Source of the DNA: Sulfurospirillum diekertiae
GTDB taxonomy: Bacteria; Campylobacterota; Campylobacteria; Campylobacterales; Sulfurospirillaceae
NCBI RefSeq assembly: GCF_011769985.2
Contig: NZ_CP039734.2
Coordinates: 620,001-684,000, forward strand
Direction: 5' to 3'
DNA: 64,000 nt
The position numbers were made by a program, and so were the translations under genes. Below the pieces are notes generated by a model. That model was not told where the DNA came from. It ran no database searches and saw only the letters and a list, made by a program, of their open reading frames with translations. Shown here one piece after another: positions 55,288-64,000 of this stretch. The number at the start of each line of letters is the position of its first letter. Position 1 is the stretch's first letter.

Positions 55288-56280
55288 TTGAAAGATATAG
55301 AAAATGCGATAGGTTCGTGTACATCGCTTGTTGAATTAGAAAAGATGCGAGTCTCTCTTTTTGGTAAGAAAGGGTATTTTGCTGCACAATTTGAAGAGCT
55401 CAAAAAGCTTGAGGGTGAAGCAAAAAAAGAGTTTGCTCAAAATCTCAATATCAACAAAGAGAATTTTTTAGAACGACTCAATCAAAAAAAGAGTGCACTT
55501 GAAAGTGTTATGATTGAAGAGCAAATGCGTAAAAGCAGTGTTGATGTCACACTTTTTAATCAAGAAAGCGCAGCAGGGGCATTGCATCCTGTGATGGATA
55601 CTATGGATAAAATTATCGAATATTTTGTAAGTATGAACTTTTCGATTGAGGAAGGACCTCTTGTTGAAGATGACTTCCATAATTTTGAAGCCTTAAACCT
55701 TCCAAAGTATCATCCAGCACGTGATATGCAAGATACCTTTTATTTTAAAGATTCGATGTTGCTTCGTACGCACACCTCTCCTGTTCAAATTAGAACCATG
55801 CTCAAACAAAGTGCACCGATTCGTATGATCTGCCCAGGTGCTGTTTTTAGACGTGATTTTGACATTACGCATACTCCGATGTTTCACCAAGTCGAAGGAC
55901 TCGTGGTCGATAAAACAGGAAAAGTCTCTTTTGCTAATTTAAAATTTATTCTCGAAGACTTTTTAAAATATATGTTTGGCGATGTTAAAGTACGTTTCCG
56001 TCCAAGCTTCTTCCCCTTTACCGAACCTAGTGCAGAAGCGGATATTAGTTGTATTTTTTGTCATGGTGAAGGCTGTCGTGTCTGTTCTCATACCGGCTGG
56101 TTGGAAGTATTAGGCTGTGGCGTTGTCGATCCGAATGTCTTTAAAGCCGTTGGGTATAAAGATGTCAGTGGTTATGCCTTTGGACTTGGTGTTGAGCGCT
56201 TTGCGATGCTACTGCATCAAATTCCAGATTTAAGGTCTTTATTTGAGGGTGATTTGAGATTATTGGAGCAATTTAGATGA
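55288..56280 (+). CDS. pheS: Phenylalanyl-tRNA synthetase alpha subunit
   Basis: A 330-residue alpha subunit: N-terminal coiled coil ([22 protein letters not shown]), then the class II catalytic core with motif 2 ([30 protein letters not shown]) and motif 3 ([14 protein letters not shown]), plus the [11 protein letters not shown] substrate loop. A C-x2-C-x6-C-x2-C cluster in [19 protein letters not shown] is a common feature of epsilonproteobacterial PheS. The TTG at 55288 was chosen because AAAGG lies 8 bases upstream; the ATG at 55273 has no visible ribosome binding site but cannot be excluded. It overlaps pheT as ATGA. Confidence 0.94.
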   Translation: MKDIENAIGSCTSLVELEKMRVSLFGKKGYFAAQFEELKKLEGEAKKEFAQNLNINKENFLERLNQKKSALESVMIEEQMRKSSVDVTLFNQESAAGALHPVMDTMDKIIEYFVSMNFSIEEGPLVEDDFHNFEALNLPKYHPARDMQDTFYFKDSMLLRTHTSPVQIRTMLKQSAPIRMICPGAVFRRDFDITHTPMFHQVEGLVVDKTGKVSFANLKFILEDFLKYMFGDVKVRFRPSFFPFTEPSAEADISCIFCHGEGCRVCSHTGWLEVLGCGVVDPNVFKAVGYKDVSGYAFGLGVERFAMLLHQIPDLRSLFEGDLRLLEQFR

Positions 56281-58616
56281 TAGTAACGAAACAGTGGTTA
56301 AATGAATGGATTGATATCAGTGCGATTGATACGGACAAAATTTCTATAGCACTCAATGCCATTGGTTTAGAAGTCGATGGACTCACAAAAATCAGAATTC
56401 CTCAGAATGTTCTTATTGGTCATGTTGTCTCATGTGAGAAGCACCCCAATGCGGATAAACTCAATGTCTGTCACGTTGATGTAGGTGCAACTGTTCAGCA
56501 AATTGTGTGTGGGGCTAAAAATGTTGCAGCGGGACAGATGGTAGCTGTTGCACTGATTGGAGCAGAACTTCCTGGCGGCATTAAAATCAAAAAAGCGAAA
56601 CTCAGAGATGTGGAATCCTGCGGTATGATCTGCTCTTCCACGGAGCTTGGACTTCCGAAAATCAATGATGGCATTATGATTTTGGATGAGAGTATTGGAA
56701 AGCTAGAGCTTGGAAAACCTCTGTGTGAGTACCCTTTAATCAACGACGATGTGATTGAAATTGGACTAACACCTAACCGAGGTGATTGCCAAAGTGTCTA
56801 TGGTGTAGCTCGAGATTTGAGTGTCTATTTTGATTTGGAAGTAAAAACATTAGGACAAAAAGAGGAAGAAGAAAACCAACCAGGGGTAGGACGAGTGTTA
56901 CATCTACACGGTAGTGAAGCACTTTCAGGCTCTTATATGTACAAAGTATTTGACAATAAAGAAATTGGTGTTCCTCTTTTAGTTGAGCTTCGATTAGGTT
57001 TTGCTGAGGTTGAATCTTCGTGCTTACTGGGTAAATTGATTGACTACGCAACTTATGTGACAGGTGTACTTCTTCGTGCTTATAATCAAACCTGTTTTGG
57101 TGCTAAAGATGATAAAGCAAAAATTACCATTGCTAAAGATGAAAATGGATTAGATGCTATTTATGGTCTGAATGGACAAAAAATAGCGATTGCTGGAGTT
57201 GCTCAAATGACTGAGTGCAAAGCCTCAGCAAGTGATGAACGCATTATTATCGAAGCAAATTACACGCATCCTGAAATTATCGCGTCACGGAGTGCCAATA
57301 AAAAACTAGGAGCAGATAAACATCTGTATCGCTCTTCACGAGGTAGTGAACCACAGCTTGCTTTTGGGTTAAACTATTTTTTTAAAATGCTTAACAAGCG
57401 TTCAAAAATTATGGCTTACGCAGATTCTCAACAAATTACACAAGATTTTGAAGCCAAGATTATCAATATTCACCAAAGTGACTTGACTGAAATGATTGGC
57501 GAAGAGATTCCTAAAAATAAGATTATCAAGATTTTGAAACAGTTGGGATTTGGTGTTAACTTTGCTTTTGAGCAAGATGTGATTAATGTGAAAATTCCAC
57601 AATTTAGATCAGATGTGATCAATACGCAAGATATCTGTGAAGAGATTGTTCGAATTGTCGGTATTGATAATATTCATTCCAAGCCTTACTCTTTTGCCGA
57701 AAAACTTAAAATTAATCAACCTTATCTTAATTTTAAAAAACGACAGATGTATCGTTATAGAGCCGTAGCTGCAGGATTTTTTGAGACATTGCATTTCGTA
57801 TTTGGTGACAGTGAAAATGCTAAGAAATTTCATTTACCGCTTTTAAATGAAGCACTTGAAGTTGCAAATCCTATTACAAGTGAACTTAATACGCTTCGAA
57901 GCTCTTTATTGCCAAATATCTTAAATGCGGTTTCAAATAACCTCAAATTTGGTAAAAAACGCGTAGCCCTTTTTGAAGTAGGAAGTGTTTTTGATAGTGA
58001 GAGAACGGAATCTAAAAAAATAGCGTTTGTTTTTAGTGGCGAAAATGGCATTCCTGAGATTTCCAACCATGGAAAACCAAGTAAAATTGATTTTTTTGCC
58101 TTTGCAGAAAAAATTCAAAGCGTTCTGAGTAACTTTACACTTCTTCCACTTGAAGAAGTTAATGGTCTTTGCAGTCCGTATGAAGCAGCTCGCGTTATCA
58201 TTGATGGTGTTGAAGCGGGTTATATGGCACGTGTCAATGTCCAAGTGGAAAAAGAGCTTGATTTAGATCGTACGTATATTTGTGAGCTTGATTTTGAAGC
58301 GCTTTCATATAAACGTAAAGTTGCAAAAGAGTATTCCAAATTACCCTCTTCATCACGTGATCTAAGCCTACTTGTAGATGCAAAAATGCAATACTCGGAG
58401 TTAGAGAGTTTTATTACGTCCATTGCTCCTAAAGCTTTAACAAAATTTGCCGTGATTGATCGTTATGTCCATGAAAGTTTGGGAGATAAAGTCAGTCTTA
58501 CACTTACGTTACAATTTCAATCTTTAGACAAAACATTTGAAGAAGAAGAAATCGCCTCAATGGTAGAAGCGCTACTTTCAAAAATTCAAGAGAAATTTGG
58601 AATTACCATCCGATGA
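56277..58616 (+). CDS. pheT: Phenylalanyl-tRNA synthetase beta subunit
   Basis: A 779-residue beta subunit. It has an N-terminal domain ([11 protein letters not shown]), a tRNA-binding EMAP/OB domain ([22 protein letters not shown]), the B3/B4 editing region (about 205-380), the B5 domain, the catalytic-like core and a C-terminal ferredoxin-like anticodon-binding domain ([15 protein letters not shown] to the end). It forms the alpha2beta2 enzyme with PheS. It overlaps pheS and aroA by 4 bases each (ATGA), so the operon is tightly coupled. Confidence 0.95.
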   Translation: MIVTKQWLNEWIDISAIDTDKISIALNAIGLEVDGLTKIRIPQNVLIGHVVSCEKHPNADKLNVCHVDVGATVQQIVCGAKNVAAGQMVAVALIGAELPGGIKIKKAKLRDVESCGMICSSTELGLPKINDGIMILDESIGKLELGKPLCEYPLINDDVIEIGLTPNRGDCQSVYGVARDLSVYFDLEVKTLGQKEEEENQPGVGRVLHLHGSEALSGSYMYKVFDNKEIGVPLLVELRLGFAEVESSCLLGKLIDYATYVTGVLLRAYNQTCFGAKDDKAKITIAKDENGLDAIYGLNGQKIAIAGVAQMTECKASASDERIIIEANYTHPEIIASRSANKKLGADKHLYRSSRGSEPQLAFGLNYFFKMLNKRSKIMAYADSQQITQDFEAKIINIHQSDLTEMIGEEIPKNKIIKILKQLGFGVNFAFEQDVINVKIPQFRSDVINTQDICEEIVRIVGIDNIHSKPYSFAEKLKINQPYLNFKKRQMYRYRAVAAGFFETLHFVFGDSENAKKFHLPLLNEALEVANPITSELNTLRSSLLPNILNAVSNNLKFGKKRVALFEVGSVFDSERTESKKIAFVFSGENGIPEISNHGKPSKIDFFAFAEKIQSVLSNFTLLPLEEVNGLCSPYEAARVIIDGVEAGYMARVNVQVEKELDLDRTYICELDFEALSYKRKVAKEYSKLPSSSRDLSLLVDAKMQYSELESFITSIAPKALTKFAVIDRYVHESLGDKVSLTLTLQFQSLDKTFEEEEIASMVEALLSKIQEKFGITIR

Positions 58617-59896
58617 AAACGTTACATGTAAACCCCAAAGTCTCTTTTGAGTTTACAACCGATCAAATTGCCAGCGATAAGTCTATTTCGCATCGCTGTG
58701 CGATTTTTTCACTTCTAAGTGATCAACCTTCTATGATCAAAAATTATTTGCCCGCAGAAGATACACTGTGCACACTTAGCATTGTTCAGTCTTTGGGTGC
58801 TCAGATCGAAAGAGCAGAAGATGGAACACTGACGATTACGCCACCTCTTAGTATTGTTGAGCCTCCACTTATTTTAGACTGTGGTAATTCGGGTACGGCA
58901 ATACGCCTTTTAATGGGATTTCTCTCTTCGTGTAAAGGTTTTTTTGTCTTGTATGGAGATCAGTACCTTTGTTCTCGTCCCATGCGTCGTGTTGCAGACC
59001 CACTACGCAGTATTGGTGCACAGATTGATGGAAGAAGCGAAGGTAACTATGCCCCTCTTGGCATTCGAGGAGAAACGCTTAAAGCATTTTGCTACGAGAG
59101 TAAAATTGCTTCGGCTCAAGTGAAGAGTGCGCTTATTTTAGCAGCTCTTCAAGCAGATGGAATTTCAACATTTAGTGAGCCAGAACTGAGTCGTGATCAT
59201 AGTGAGCGAATGCTTCGTGGCATGGGTGCTAAAGTGATTTCTGAGGGTTTACATGTAACGATTCATCCTCAAAGTACACCTTTGAAACCTTTAAAAATGA
59301 CCGTTCCGAATGATCCATCCAGTGGATTTTTCTTTGCTGTTGCCGCTGCAATTAATGCGGGGAGTTCTGTGACACTCCACAATATGCTTTTAAATCCCAC
59401 ACGCATTGAAGCCTATAAAGTACTTGCACGTATGGGAGCCGAGGTTCAGTTTATCGAACAAGAGAGTATGTATGAAAGTGTCGGTGATATTGTCATCACA
59501 GGTAAAGAGCTCCATGGTGTTGACGTCACTGATAATATTTCATGGCTGATTGATGAATTGCCTGCTCTTTCGATTGCTTTTGCCTATGCTAAAGGCAAAA
59601 GCCTTGTCAAAAATGCACAAGAATTGCGTGTAAAAGAGAGTGATCGCATCTCCAGTGTAGTGAAAAATCTTCGCTTGTGTGGTATGGAAGTTGAAGAGTT
59701 TGACGATGGTTATGCCGTACACGGTGGAGAACTAAAAAGCGCTACAATTAACAGCTTTGGAGACCATAGAATTGCAATGAGTTTTGCTATCGCAGGAACG
59801 CGTGTGAGCATGGTAATTGAGGATATTGACTGCATTAACACTTCTTTCCCTAACTTCATTGAGTTACTTTCTCAAATAGGCAAGGTGAACACATGA
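58613..59896 (+). CDS. aroA: 3-phosphoshikimate 1-carboxyvinyltransferase (EPSP synthase)
   Basis: A 427-residue EPSP synthase joining PEP to shikimate-3-phosphate. It starts with the [16 protein letters not shown] motif, has [40 protein letters not shown] and [12 protein letters not shown], and ends with [15 protein letters not shown]. The LxxGNSGTAxR form with alanine after threonine is the class usually sensitive to glyphosate, which I cannot judge further. It overlaps pheT and ispH by 4 bases. Two palindrome copies lie inside, one of them (58622) within the first codons. Confidence 0.96.
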   Translation: MKTLHVNPKVSFEFTTDQIASDKSISHRCAIFSLLSDQPSMIKNYLPAEDTLCTLSIVQSLGAQIERAEDGTLTITPPLSIVEPPLILDCGNSGTAIRLLMGFLSSCKGFFVLYGDQYLCSRPMRRVADPLRSIGAQIDGRSEGNYAPLGIRGETLKAFCYESKIASAQVKSALILAALQADGISTFSEPELSRDHSERMLRGMGAKVISEGLHVTIHPQSTPLKPLKMTVPNDPSSGFFFAVAAAINAGSSVTLHNMLLNPTRIEAYKVLARMGAEVQFIEQESMYESVGDIVITGKELHGVDVTDNISWLIDELPALSIAFAYAKGKSLVKNAQELRVKESDRISSVVKNLRLCGMEVEEFDDGYAVHGGELKSATINSFGDHRIAMSFAIAGTRVSMVIEDIDCINTSFPNFIELLSQIGKVNT

Positions 59897-60726
59897 AAAT
59901 TAAACTTGCTACCAGCTATGGTTTTTGTTTTGGCGTGAAGCGTGCCATCAAAATCGCAGAAAATACTAAAAATGCTTCAACCATTGGACCGCTTATTCAC
60001 AACAATGAAGAGATTAACCGTTTGAGTGAAAATTTTAATGTCAAAACATTGCATGATATTAAAGAGGCGGATGGTGTTGGTAAAGCGATTATTCGGACGC
60101 ATGGTATTCCTAAAAAAGATTTGGAGATGCTTCTTAAAAGTAATGTTCAAGTCATAAATGCTACTTGCCCTTATGTGACAAAACCCCAAGAAATTTGTGA
60201 AAAAATGAGTATGGAAGGGTATGAGATTGTCATTTTTGGCGATGCCGATCATCCCGAAGTAAAGGGCGTTGAAAGCTATGCAATTCATGGTGCTCATGTG
60301 GTACAAAGTGTGGAAGAACTCGAAAAAGTAAACTTTAAAGGCAATAAAATCGCGGTGGTTTCACAAACGACGCGGAAGATCAGTGAATTTTTAGAGATTA
60401 CCAATTATTTAGAGACACGTTACAAAGAGGTGAGAGTTTTTAATACCATCTGTAACGCCACTTTTGAGAACCAAGATGCAGCAAGAGAACTTGCAAAAGA
60501 AGCTGATGTGGTGGTTGTTATTGGTGGAAAAAACTCTTCAAATACCAAGCAATTACATAGTATTTGCAAAGAATATTGTGTGGATAGTTTTTTAGTGGAA
60601 AGCGAAAAAGATTTAGATCCAAGTTGGTTTAGCGGAAAAACGCTTTGTGGCGTGACTGCGGGCGCTTCAACGCCGGATTGGATAATCGAAAAAATAGTTG
60701 GAAAAATCAGCGAAATTAAAGTATAA
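59893..60726 (+). CDS. ispH: 4-hydroxy-3-methylbut-2-enyl diphosphate reductase
   Basis: A 277-residue IspH (LytB), the last step of the MEP isoprenoid path. The iron-sulfur cluster ligands are in the N-terminal [12 protein letters not shown] (Cys about 12), NATCPYVTK (Cys about 96) and [11 protein letters not shown] (Cys about 193), and the active-site Glu lies in [13 protein letters not shown] onwards. It overlaps the aroA stop by 4 bases. The stop codon lies inside the TATAAT proposed for rpsA. Confidence 0.96.
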   Translation: MKIKLATSYGFCFGVKRAIKIAENTKNASTIGPLIHNNEEINRLSENFNVKTLHDIKEADGVGKAIIRTHGIPKKDLEMLLKSNVQVINATCPYVTKPQEICEKMSMEGYEIVIFGDADHPEVKGVESYAIHGAHVVQSVEELEKVNFKGNKIAVVSQTTRKISEFLEITNYLETRYKEVRVFNTICNATFENQDAARELAKEADVVVVIGGKNSSNTKQLHSICKEYCVDSFLVESEKDLDPSWFSGKTLCGVTAGASTPDWIIEKIVGKISEIKV

Positions 60727-60727
60727 T
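60722..60727 (+). promoter_or_regulatory. -10 box of rpsA, overlapping the ispH stop
   Basis: TATAAT lies across the last codon and stop of ispH. The leader after it contains two overlapping copies of the palindrome half (TTTACATGTTTACATGTAG, 60736-60754) before the AAAGGG ribosome binding site. Confidence 0.5.
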
Positions 60728-60790
60728 AGGCAACTTTTACATGTTTACATGTAGCTAAATGTGTCAAAAATCAATCAAAAAGGGTATAAA

Positions 60791-62467
60791 ATGGTAAATG
60801 AGGCGAACAAAGCTGTTCATACTGACGCCGTAGACGAGCATGAGGAGATGGATTTTGCGGCTATGTTGGAAGAGTCTTTCAAAGATTCTGAGAGAGATGC
60901 ACTCATCAATGGTGTTGTTGTAGCGATCAAAGAAGATGTTATCTTAGTGGATGTGGGTAAGAAGTCTGAGGGACGTCTGAACGCATCTGAGGTTACAGAT
61001 GAAAATGGCAACATAACATGCAAAGTGGGAGATGTAATCCCTGTAGTTATTACAGGATTCAGAAACGAAAGACCAGCGGTTTCGCACAAAAAGGCCCTTC
61101 GTAAAGGTCATATTAAATCATTTATCGCTGAATATAAAGAAGAAGACGATATTGCTCTTGATGTTAAAATCACCGGTAAAAACAAAGGTGGATTTATTGC
61201 TGAGAATGCTGAGGGTATCGAGTTTTTCCTCCCACGTTCTCAAGCTGCGGTCAAAGATATGAACGCACTTATGGGTAAATCACTCAAAGTTAAAATTATT
61301 AAAATTGACACCGACACAGAATCTATCATCATTTCTCGCAAAAAATTCTTGGATGACGAACGCAAAAAACGCAAAGAGATCGTTCAAGAGTTGATTGACC
61401 GTGATGAAGTGGTTGAAGGAACCATTAAAAAAATCACTACCTACGGTATGTTTGTAGACGTTGGTGGTATTGATGGCTTAGTTCATTACAGCGAAATCAG
61501 TTACAAAGGTCCAGTAAACCCTGGTACACTTTATAAAGAGGGTGAAGTCATTCCTGTTAAAGCGATCAAATATGACAAAGATAAACGTCATCTTTCTCTT
61601 TCTGTAAAAGCGGCTATGCCAGATCCTTGGGATGAGATTAAAGATGAATTAGAGACAGGTGATTCGATTCAAGTTACCATCAGCAATATTGAGCCTTATG
61701 GTGCGTTTGTTGATCTTGGTAATGACATCGAAGGTTTCCTTCACATATCTGAAATTTCATGGGATAAAAATATCAAACACCCACGCGATTACATCGAAGA
61801 GGGACAAGTGGTTGATGTTGAAGTAATTGAGATTGATGCTAAAGAGCGAAGACTCAGAGTATCTTTGAAAAACGTACTTCCAAAACCATTTGATGATTTT
61901 ATGAAAAAATTCAAAGTAGGTGATGTTGTTAAAGGTGAGATCACTACCATCACAAACTTTGGTGCTTTTGTTAAAATCGGTGGTATTGAAGGTCTTTTAC
62001 ACAATGAAGATGCTTCATGGGATCGCAATAATAAATGCAAAGAGCTTTTCACTGTTGGCGCTGAAGTTGAAGTCAAAATCGTTAAAATTGATGAAGAGAC
62101 TGAAAAAGTATCTCTCAGTAAAAAAGAGCTTGAAGACAGCCCAATTCAAAAATATGCAAAATCTCATGAAAATGGTGACATTGTTCACGGTAAAATCAGA
62201 GATATTAAAGAATTTGGTATTTTCGTTGAGCTTGAGGACAATGTTGACGCATTGATTCGTAAAGAAGATTTGGGTCAGGTTAATGAAGCAGATTTGAAAA
62301 TTGGTGATGAAATTGAAGCAGCCATTACCTTTATTGATGACAAAAAAAATCGTATCCGCCTTTCTGTAAGACGTCTTTCAAAATTGAAAGAAAGAGAAGC
62401 ACTTAAAGAGATCAATAAAGAAGAGAAAATGACGCTCGGAGATATTTTAAAAGATCAACTGAAATAA
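60791..62467 (+). CDS. rpsA: 30S ribosomal protein S1
   Basis: A 558-residue S1 protein with six S1 (OB-fold) repeats. They begin at about residues 35 (ALINGVVVAIKEDVILVDVG), 115, 205 (EVVEGTIKKITTYGMFVDVG), 290 (DSIQVTISNIEPYGAFVDLG), 378 (DVVKGEITTITNFGAFVKIG) and 463 (DIVHGKIRDIKEFGIFVEL). S1 binds mRNA leaders to help initiation. The ATG at 60791 (MVNEANKAVHTD) was chosen because AAAAAGGG lies 7 bases upstream; a GTG 30 bases earlier is weaker. In Campylobacter rpsA also follows ispH (lytB). Confidence 0.96.
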   Translation: MVNEANKAVHTDAVDEHEEMDFAAMLEESFKDSERDALINGVVVAIKEDVILVDVGKKSEGRLNASEVTDENGNITCKVGDVIPVVITGFRNERPAVSHKKALRKGHIKSFIAEYKEEDDIALDVKITGKNKGGFIAENAEGIEFFLPRSQAAVKDMNALMGKSLKVKIIKIDTDTESIIISRKKFLDDERKKRKEIVQELIDRDEVVEGTIKKITTYGMFVDVGGIDGLVHYSEISYKGPVNPGTLYKEGEVIPVKAIKYDKDKRHLSLSVKAAMPDPWDEIKDELETGDSIQVTISNIEPYGAFVDLGNDIEGFLHISEISWDKNIKHPRDYIEEGQVVDVEVIEIDAKERRLRVSLKNVLPKPFDDFMKKFKVGDVVKGEITTITNFGAFVKIGGIEGLLHNEDASWDRNNKCKELFTVGAEVEVKIVKIDEETEKVSLSKKELEDSPIQKYAKSHENGDIVHGKIRDIKEFGIFVELEDNVDALIRKEDLGQVNEADLKIGDEIEAAITFIDDKKNRIRLSVRRLSKLKEREALKEINKEEKMTLGDILKDQLK

Positions 62468-62470
62468 TCG

Positions 62471-62959
62471 ATGCAAAAAAAAGTACTTGGCGCAGTTTTT
62501 TTACTCCTCTTTGCAGGGGTAGGATTTTTCCTCTATAAACTTCTTCATCAAAATGTAGATGTTACTGTTGAGGTCGCCAAGTATGAATCTCCGAAAAAGC
62601 AAGAAATCAAACAAGAAACATCGGAAACAGTTTGGATCAAAGAGATGGCACATAAAGATGCGAGGGAGTTTGTATTTCCTGTGAATGAGCTCTTTATGCA
62701 AATTGATTCGTTTGGGCAAAAAAGTGGTAGTGGCGGTAAGTTAAAGTCATTTCGCTTGGTGATTGATCGAGTGGATCGTTACTCTCTTTTTTGTATTATC
62801 CAGACACTCACCTCTTTGCACCTGCCCTATATGGTGATAAAGGAAGATAAAGTTCCACTCATTTATATAGAAGAAAAAAGTGAGAAACAGCTAAACCAAG
62901 TTGTTCTTGAACTTGAAAAATACGATATAAAATCAAAAATTGTCGAGGTTTGGTTATGA
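62471..62959 (+). CDS. Conserved membrane-anchored periplasmic protein between rpsA and serA
   Basis: A 162-residue protein with one N-terminal membrane segment (GAVFLLLFAGVGFFLYKLL, about 7-25), then a Lys/Glu-rich linker and a soluble domain of about 90 residues (SFRLVIDRVDRYSLFCIIQTLTSLHLPYMVIKEDKVPLIYIEE). The orientation is probably with the domain in the periplasm. I do not recognise the family; a gene of this size sits between rpsA and serA in Campylobacter too. It starts 3 bases after rpsA and overlaps serA as ATGA, so it is part of the operon. The function is unknown. Confidence 0.65.
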   Translation: MQKKVLGAVFLLLFAGVGFFLYKLLHQNVDVTVEVAKYESPKKQEIKQETSETVWIKEMAHKDAREFVFPVNELFMQIDSFGQKSGSGGKLKSFRLVIDRVDRYSLFCIIQTLTSLHLPYMVIKEDKVPLIYIEEKSEKQLNQVVLELEKYDIKSKIVEVWL

Positions 62960-64000
62960 AACAGAAGAAAATCATTGTATGCGATGCAATCCACGAAAAA
63001 GGTTTTCAAATCTTACGTGCTGAGAAGGATATAGAAGTTATTGACGCTGTGCGTTTACCCAAAGATGAACTTTTAAAAATAATCGGTGATTGTGATGTTG
63101 CTATTACACGTAGTTCTACCGATGTTGATGAAAAATTTCTCAATGCGGCTACCAATTTAAAAGCAATTGTCAGAGCAGGCGTGGGTGTTGACAACGTAGA
63201 TCAAGATGGTTGTAGTAGACGTGGTATCATTGCTATGAACGTACCAACAGCCAATACAATCGCTGCTGTAGAACTTACTATGGCACATCTGTTAGGAACA
63301 GCACGTAGCTTTGTGAATGCCAATAATCACCTCAAAATCGAGCGAGTATGGAATCGTGAAAAATGGTATGGTGTTGAGCTTTGTGAAAAACGTCTTGGTG
63401 TGATCGGTTTCGGTAATATTGGTAGTCGTGTTGCCATCCGTGCGAAAGCCTTTGGCATGGAAGTAATTGCCTATGATCCGTATATCTCTGCTTCAAAAGT
63501 AACTGACCTTGGAATGACCTATACTGAAAATTTTGATGACATCTTAGCTTGTGATTTTATTACGATTCATACTCCTAAAAATAAAGAGACTATTAACATC
63601 ATCTCACATGATGAAATTGCAAAGATGAAAGATGGTGTGCGTCTTATTAACTGTGCACGTGGTGGTTTGTACAATGAAGAAGCCTTATTTGAAGGTATCA
63701 AAAGTGGAAAAATAGCCTTTGCAGGTATTGATGTTTTCTCAAAAGAGCCCGCAACGAGTCATCCACTCTTAGACCTTGAGCATATCTGTGTTACCCCACA
63801 TTTGGGTGCAAATACCCTTGAATCTCAAGAGAAAATTGCAATCCAAGCGGCTGAAAATGCAATTAGTGCCGCACGTGGTATTAGTTACCCCAATGCGCTT
63901 AACTTACCAATTAAAGCTGAAGATATTCCTGCCTTTATTGAACCGTATTTAGAGCTTGTTCAAAAAATGGGTTTCTTGGCAGCTCAGCTTAATCGTTCTG
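62956..64000 (+). CDS. serA: D-3-phosphoglycerate dehydrogenase, 3' end cut by the window
   Basis: The first 348 residues of a long-type SerA, the first step of serine synthesis. It has the substrate domain start (IIVCDAIHEKGFQILRAEKDIEV), RSSTDVDEKFL and AIVRAGVGVDNVD, the NAD-binding GVIGFGNIGSRVAIRAKAFGM, the catalytic Arg in INCARGGLYNE, Glu in the KIAFAGIDVFSKEP segment and His in VTPHLGANTLESQE. The reading runs off the right edge after the nucleotide-binding domain into the intervening (ASB) domain region, so a C-terminal ACT domain is expected outside. The start overlaps the preceding stop as ATGA. Confidence 0.96.
   Translation, partial: MKQKKIIVCDAIHEKGFQILRAEKDIEVIDAVRLPKDELLKIIGDCDVAITRSSTDVDEKFLNAATNLKAIVRAGVGVDNVDQDGCSRRGIIAMNVPTANTIAAVELTMAHLLGTARSFVNANNHLKIERVWNREKWYGVELCEKRLGVIGFGNIGSRVAIRAKAFGMEVIAYDPYISASKVTDLGMTYTENFDDILACDFITIHTPKNKETINIISHDEIAKMKDGVRLINCARGGLYNEEALFEGIKSGKIAFAGIDVFSKEPATSHPLLDLEHICVTPHLGANTLESQEKIAIQAAENAISAARGISYPNALNLPIKAEDIPAFIEPYLELVQKMGFLAAQLNRS

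Larger units (their letters stand above)
687..60753. repeat. Iterated palindrome family TTACATGTAA (usually TTTACATGTAAA)
   Basis: Exact TTACATGTAA starts at 687, 1566, 5376, 6803, 9034, 11338, 14310, 15508, 16112, 16310, 19598, 21910, 28325, 32882, 35550, 35640, 36449, 37013, 37868, 41433, 41549, 42059, 49383, 53276, 58622 and 59249. At least 16 of these extend to TTTACATGTAAA, and several to CTTTACATGTAAAG. TACATGTA alone is at 6285, 8647, 54688 and 60746. The coordinates given here span the set; the bases in between are not part of it. Counted by eye, so a few copies may be missing. Confidence 0.9.

Noticed and set aside
687-60753. Iterated palindrome as a transcription factor operator or DNA uptake sequence
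   Set aside because: It is too frequent and mostly inside coding regions for a regulator site, and a perfect palindrome lacks the orientation and size of known uptake sequences; neither is excluded outright.
1-64000. CRISPR arrays, insertion sequences, prophage or rRNA genes
   Set aside because: No regularly spaced repeats, transposase, integrase, phage structural genes or rRNA-like sequence were seen.

Overview
The window looks like a core chromosomal segment of a Campylobacterota (epsilonproteobacterial) genome, most like a free-living Sulfurospirillum-type organism. It is AT-rich, and almost all of it is coding. Several blocks keep the gene order I remember from Campylobacter jejuni and Helicobacter pylori: dnaJ / two-component pair (racRS) / recR; gatC..cvpA-fur-lysS-glyA-DUF1882-SPOR..aroE; purD-RDD-lptD-pnp-atpE; pycB/oadA-pckA-argH; and HIT / pheS-pheT-aroA-ispH-rpsA-(small membrane protein)-serA. 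The genus is an inference; the class is well supported by gene content and order.

Layout. 1-3.9 kb (+): end of an HDOD protein, polA, mntP. 3.9-6.8 kb: outer-membrane barrel protein, small XRE regulator, YgjP-like metallopeptidase and dnaJ. 6.9-10.0 kb (+): Met-rich Spy/CpxP-like periplasmic protein, RacR/RacS-like two-component system, recR. 10.0-14.2 kb (-): PAS/GAF/GGDEF protein and a chemoreceptor with a CZB zinc-binding tail. 14.3-25.8 kb (-): acyl-CoA ligase, then a long housekeeping series read gatC-pilT-GGDEF-cvpA-fur-lysS-glyA-DUF1882-SPOR-trpE-aroE. 25.9-29.2 kb (+): YfgM-like protein, lipoprotein, small unknown, coaX, hisG. 29.2-36.7 kb (-): DciA-like DUF721 gene, uvrC, and a four-gene signalling cassette (PAS/Hpt-like protein, Sel1-repeat protein, NIT-domain hybrid kinase, lone receiver). 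36.7-48.7 kb (+): a very short LptM-like lipoprotein, nadB, nhaD, guaA, hemD, a probable 6S RNA, purD, RDD protein, lptD (frameshifted), pnp, atpE, tRNA-Leu(GAG). 48.8-54.7 kb (+): small unknown, a broken oadG, oadA/pycB, pckA, argH. 54.8-64 kb: HIT protein (-), then the pheST-aroA-ispH-rpsA-serA operon (+), with serA cut by the window edge.

The most unusual signal is not a gene. The palindrome TTACATGTAA, usually as TTTACATGTAAA or CTTTACATGTAAAG, occurs at least 26 times in 64 kb, inside genes (in the two reading frames that avoid a stop) and between genes. A rough composition estimate gives well under one expected copy. It behaves like a highly iterated palindrome family. Other points of note are an lptD frameshift at a run of seven T, a split oadG beside oadA, a 49-codon LptM-like lipoprotein gene, a hybrid kinase with two degenerate receivers next to a protein with a histidine-less Hpt-like domain, and a bidirectional terminator built from the abutting stop codons of hisG and a response regulator. 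There is no prophage, insertion sequence, CRISPR array or rRNA in the window.
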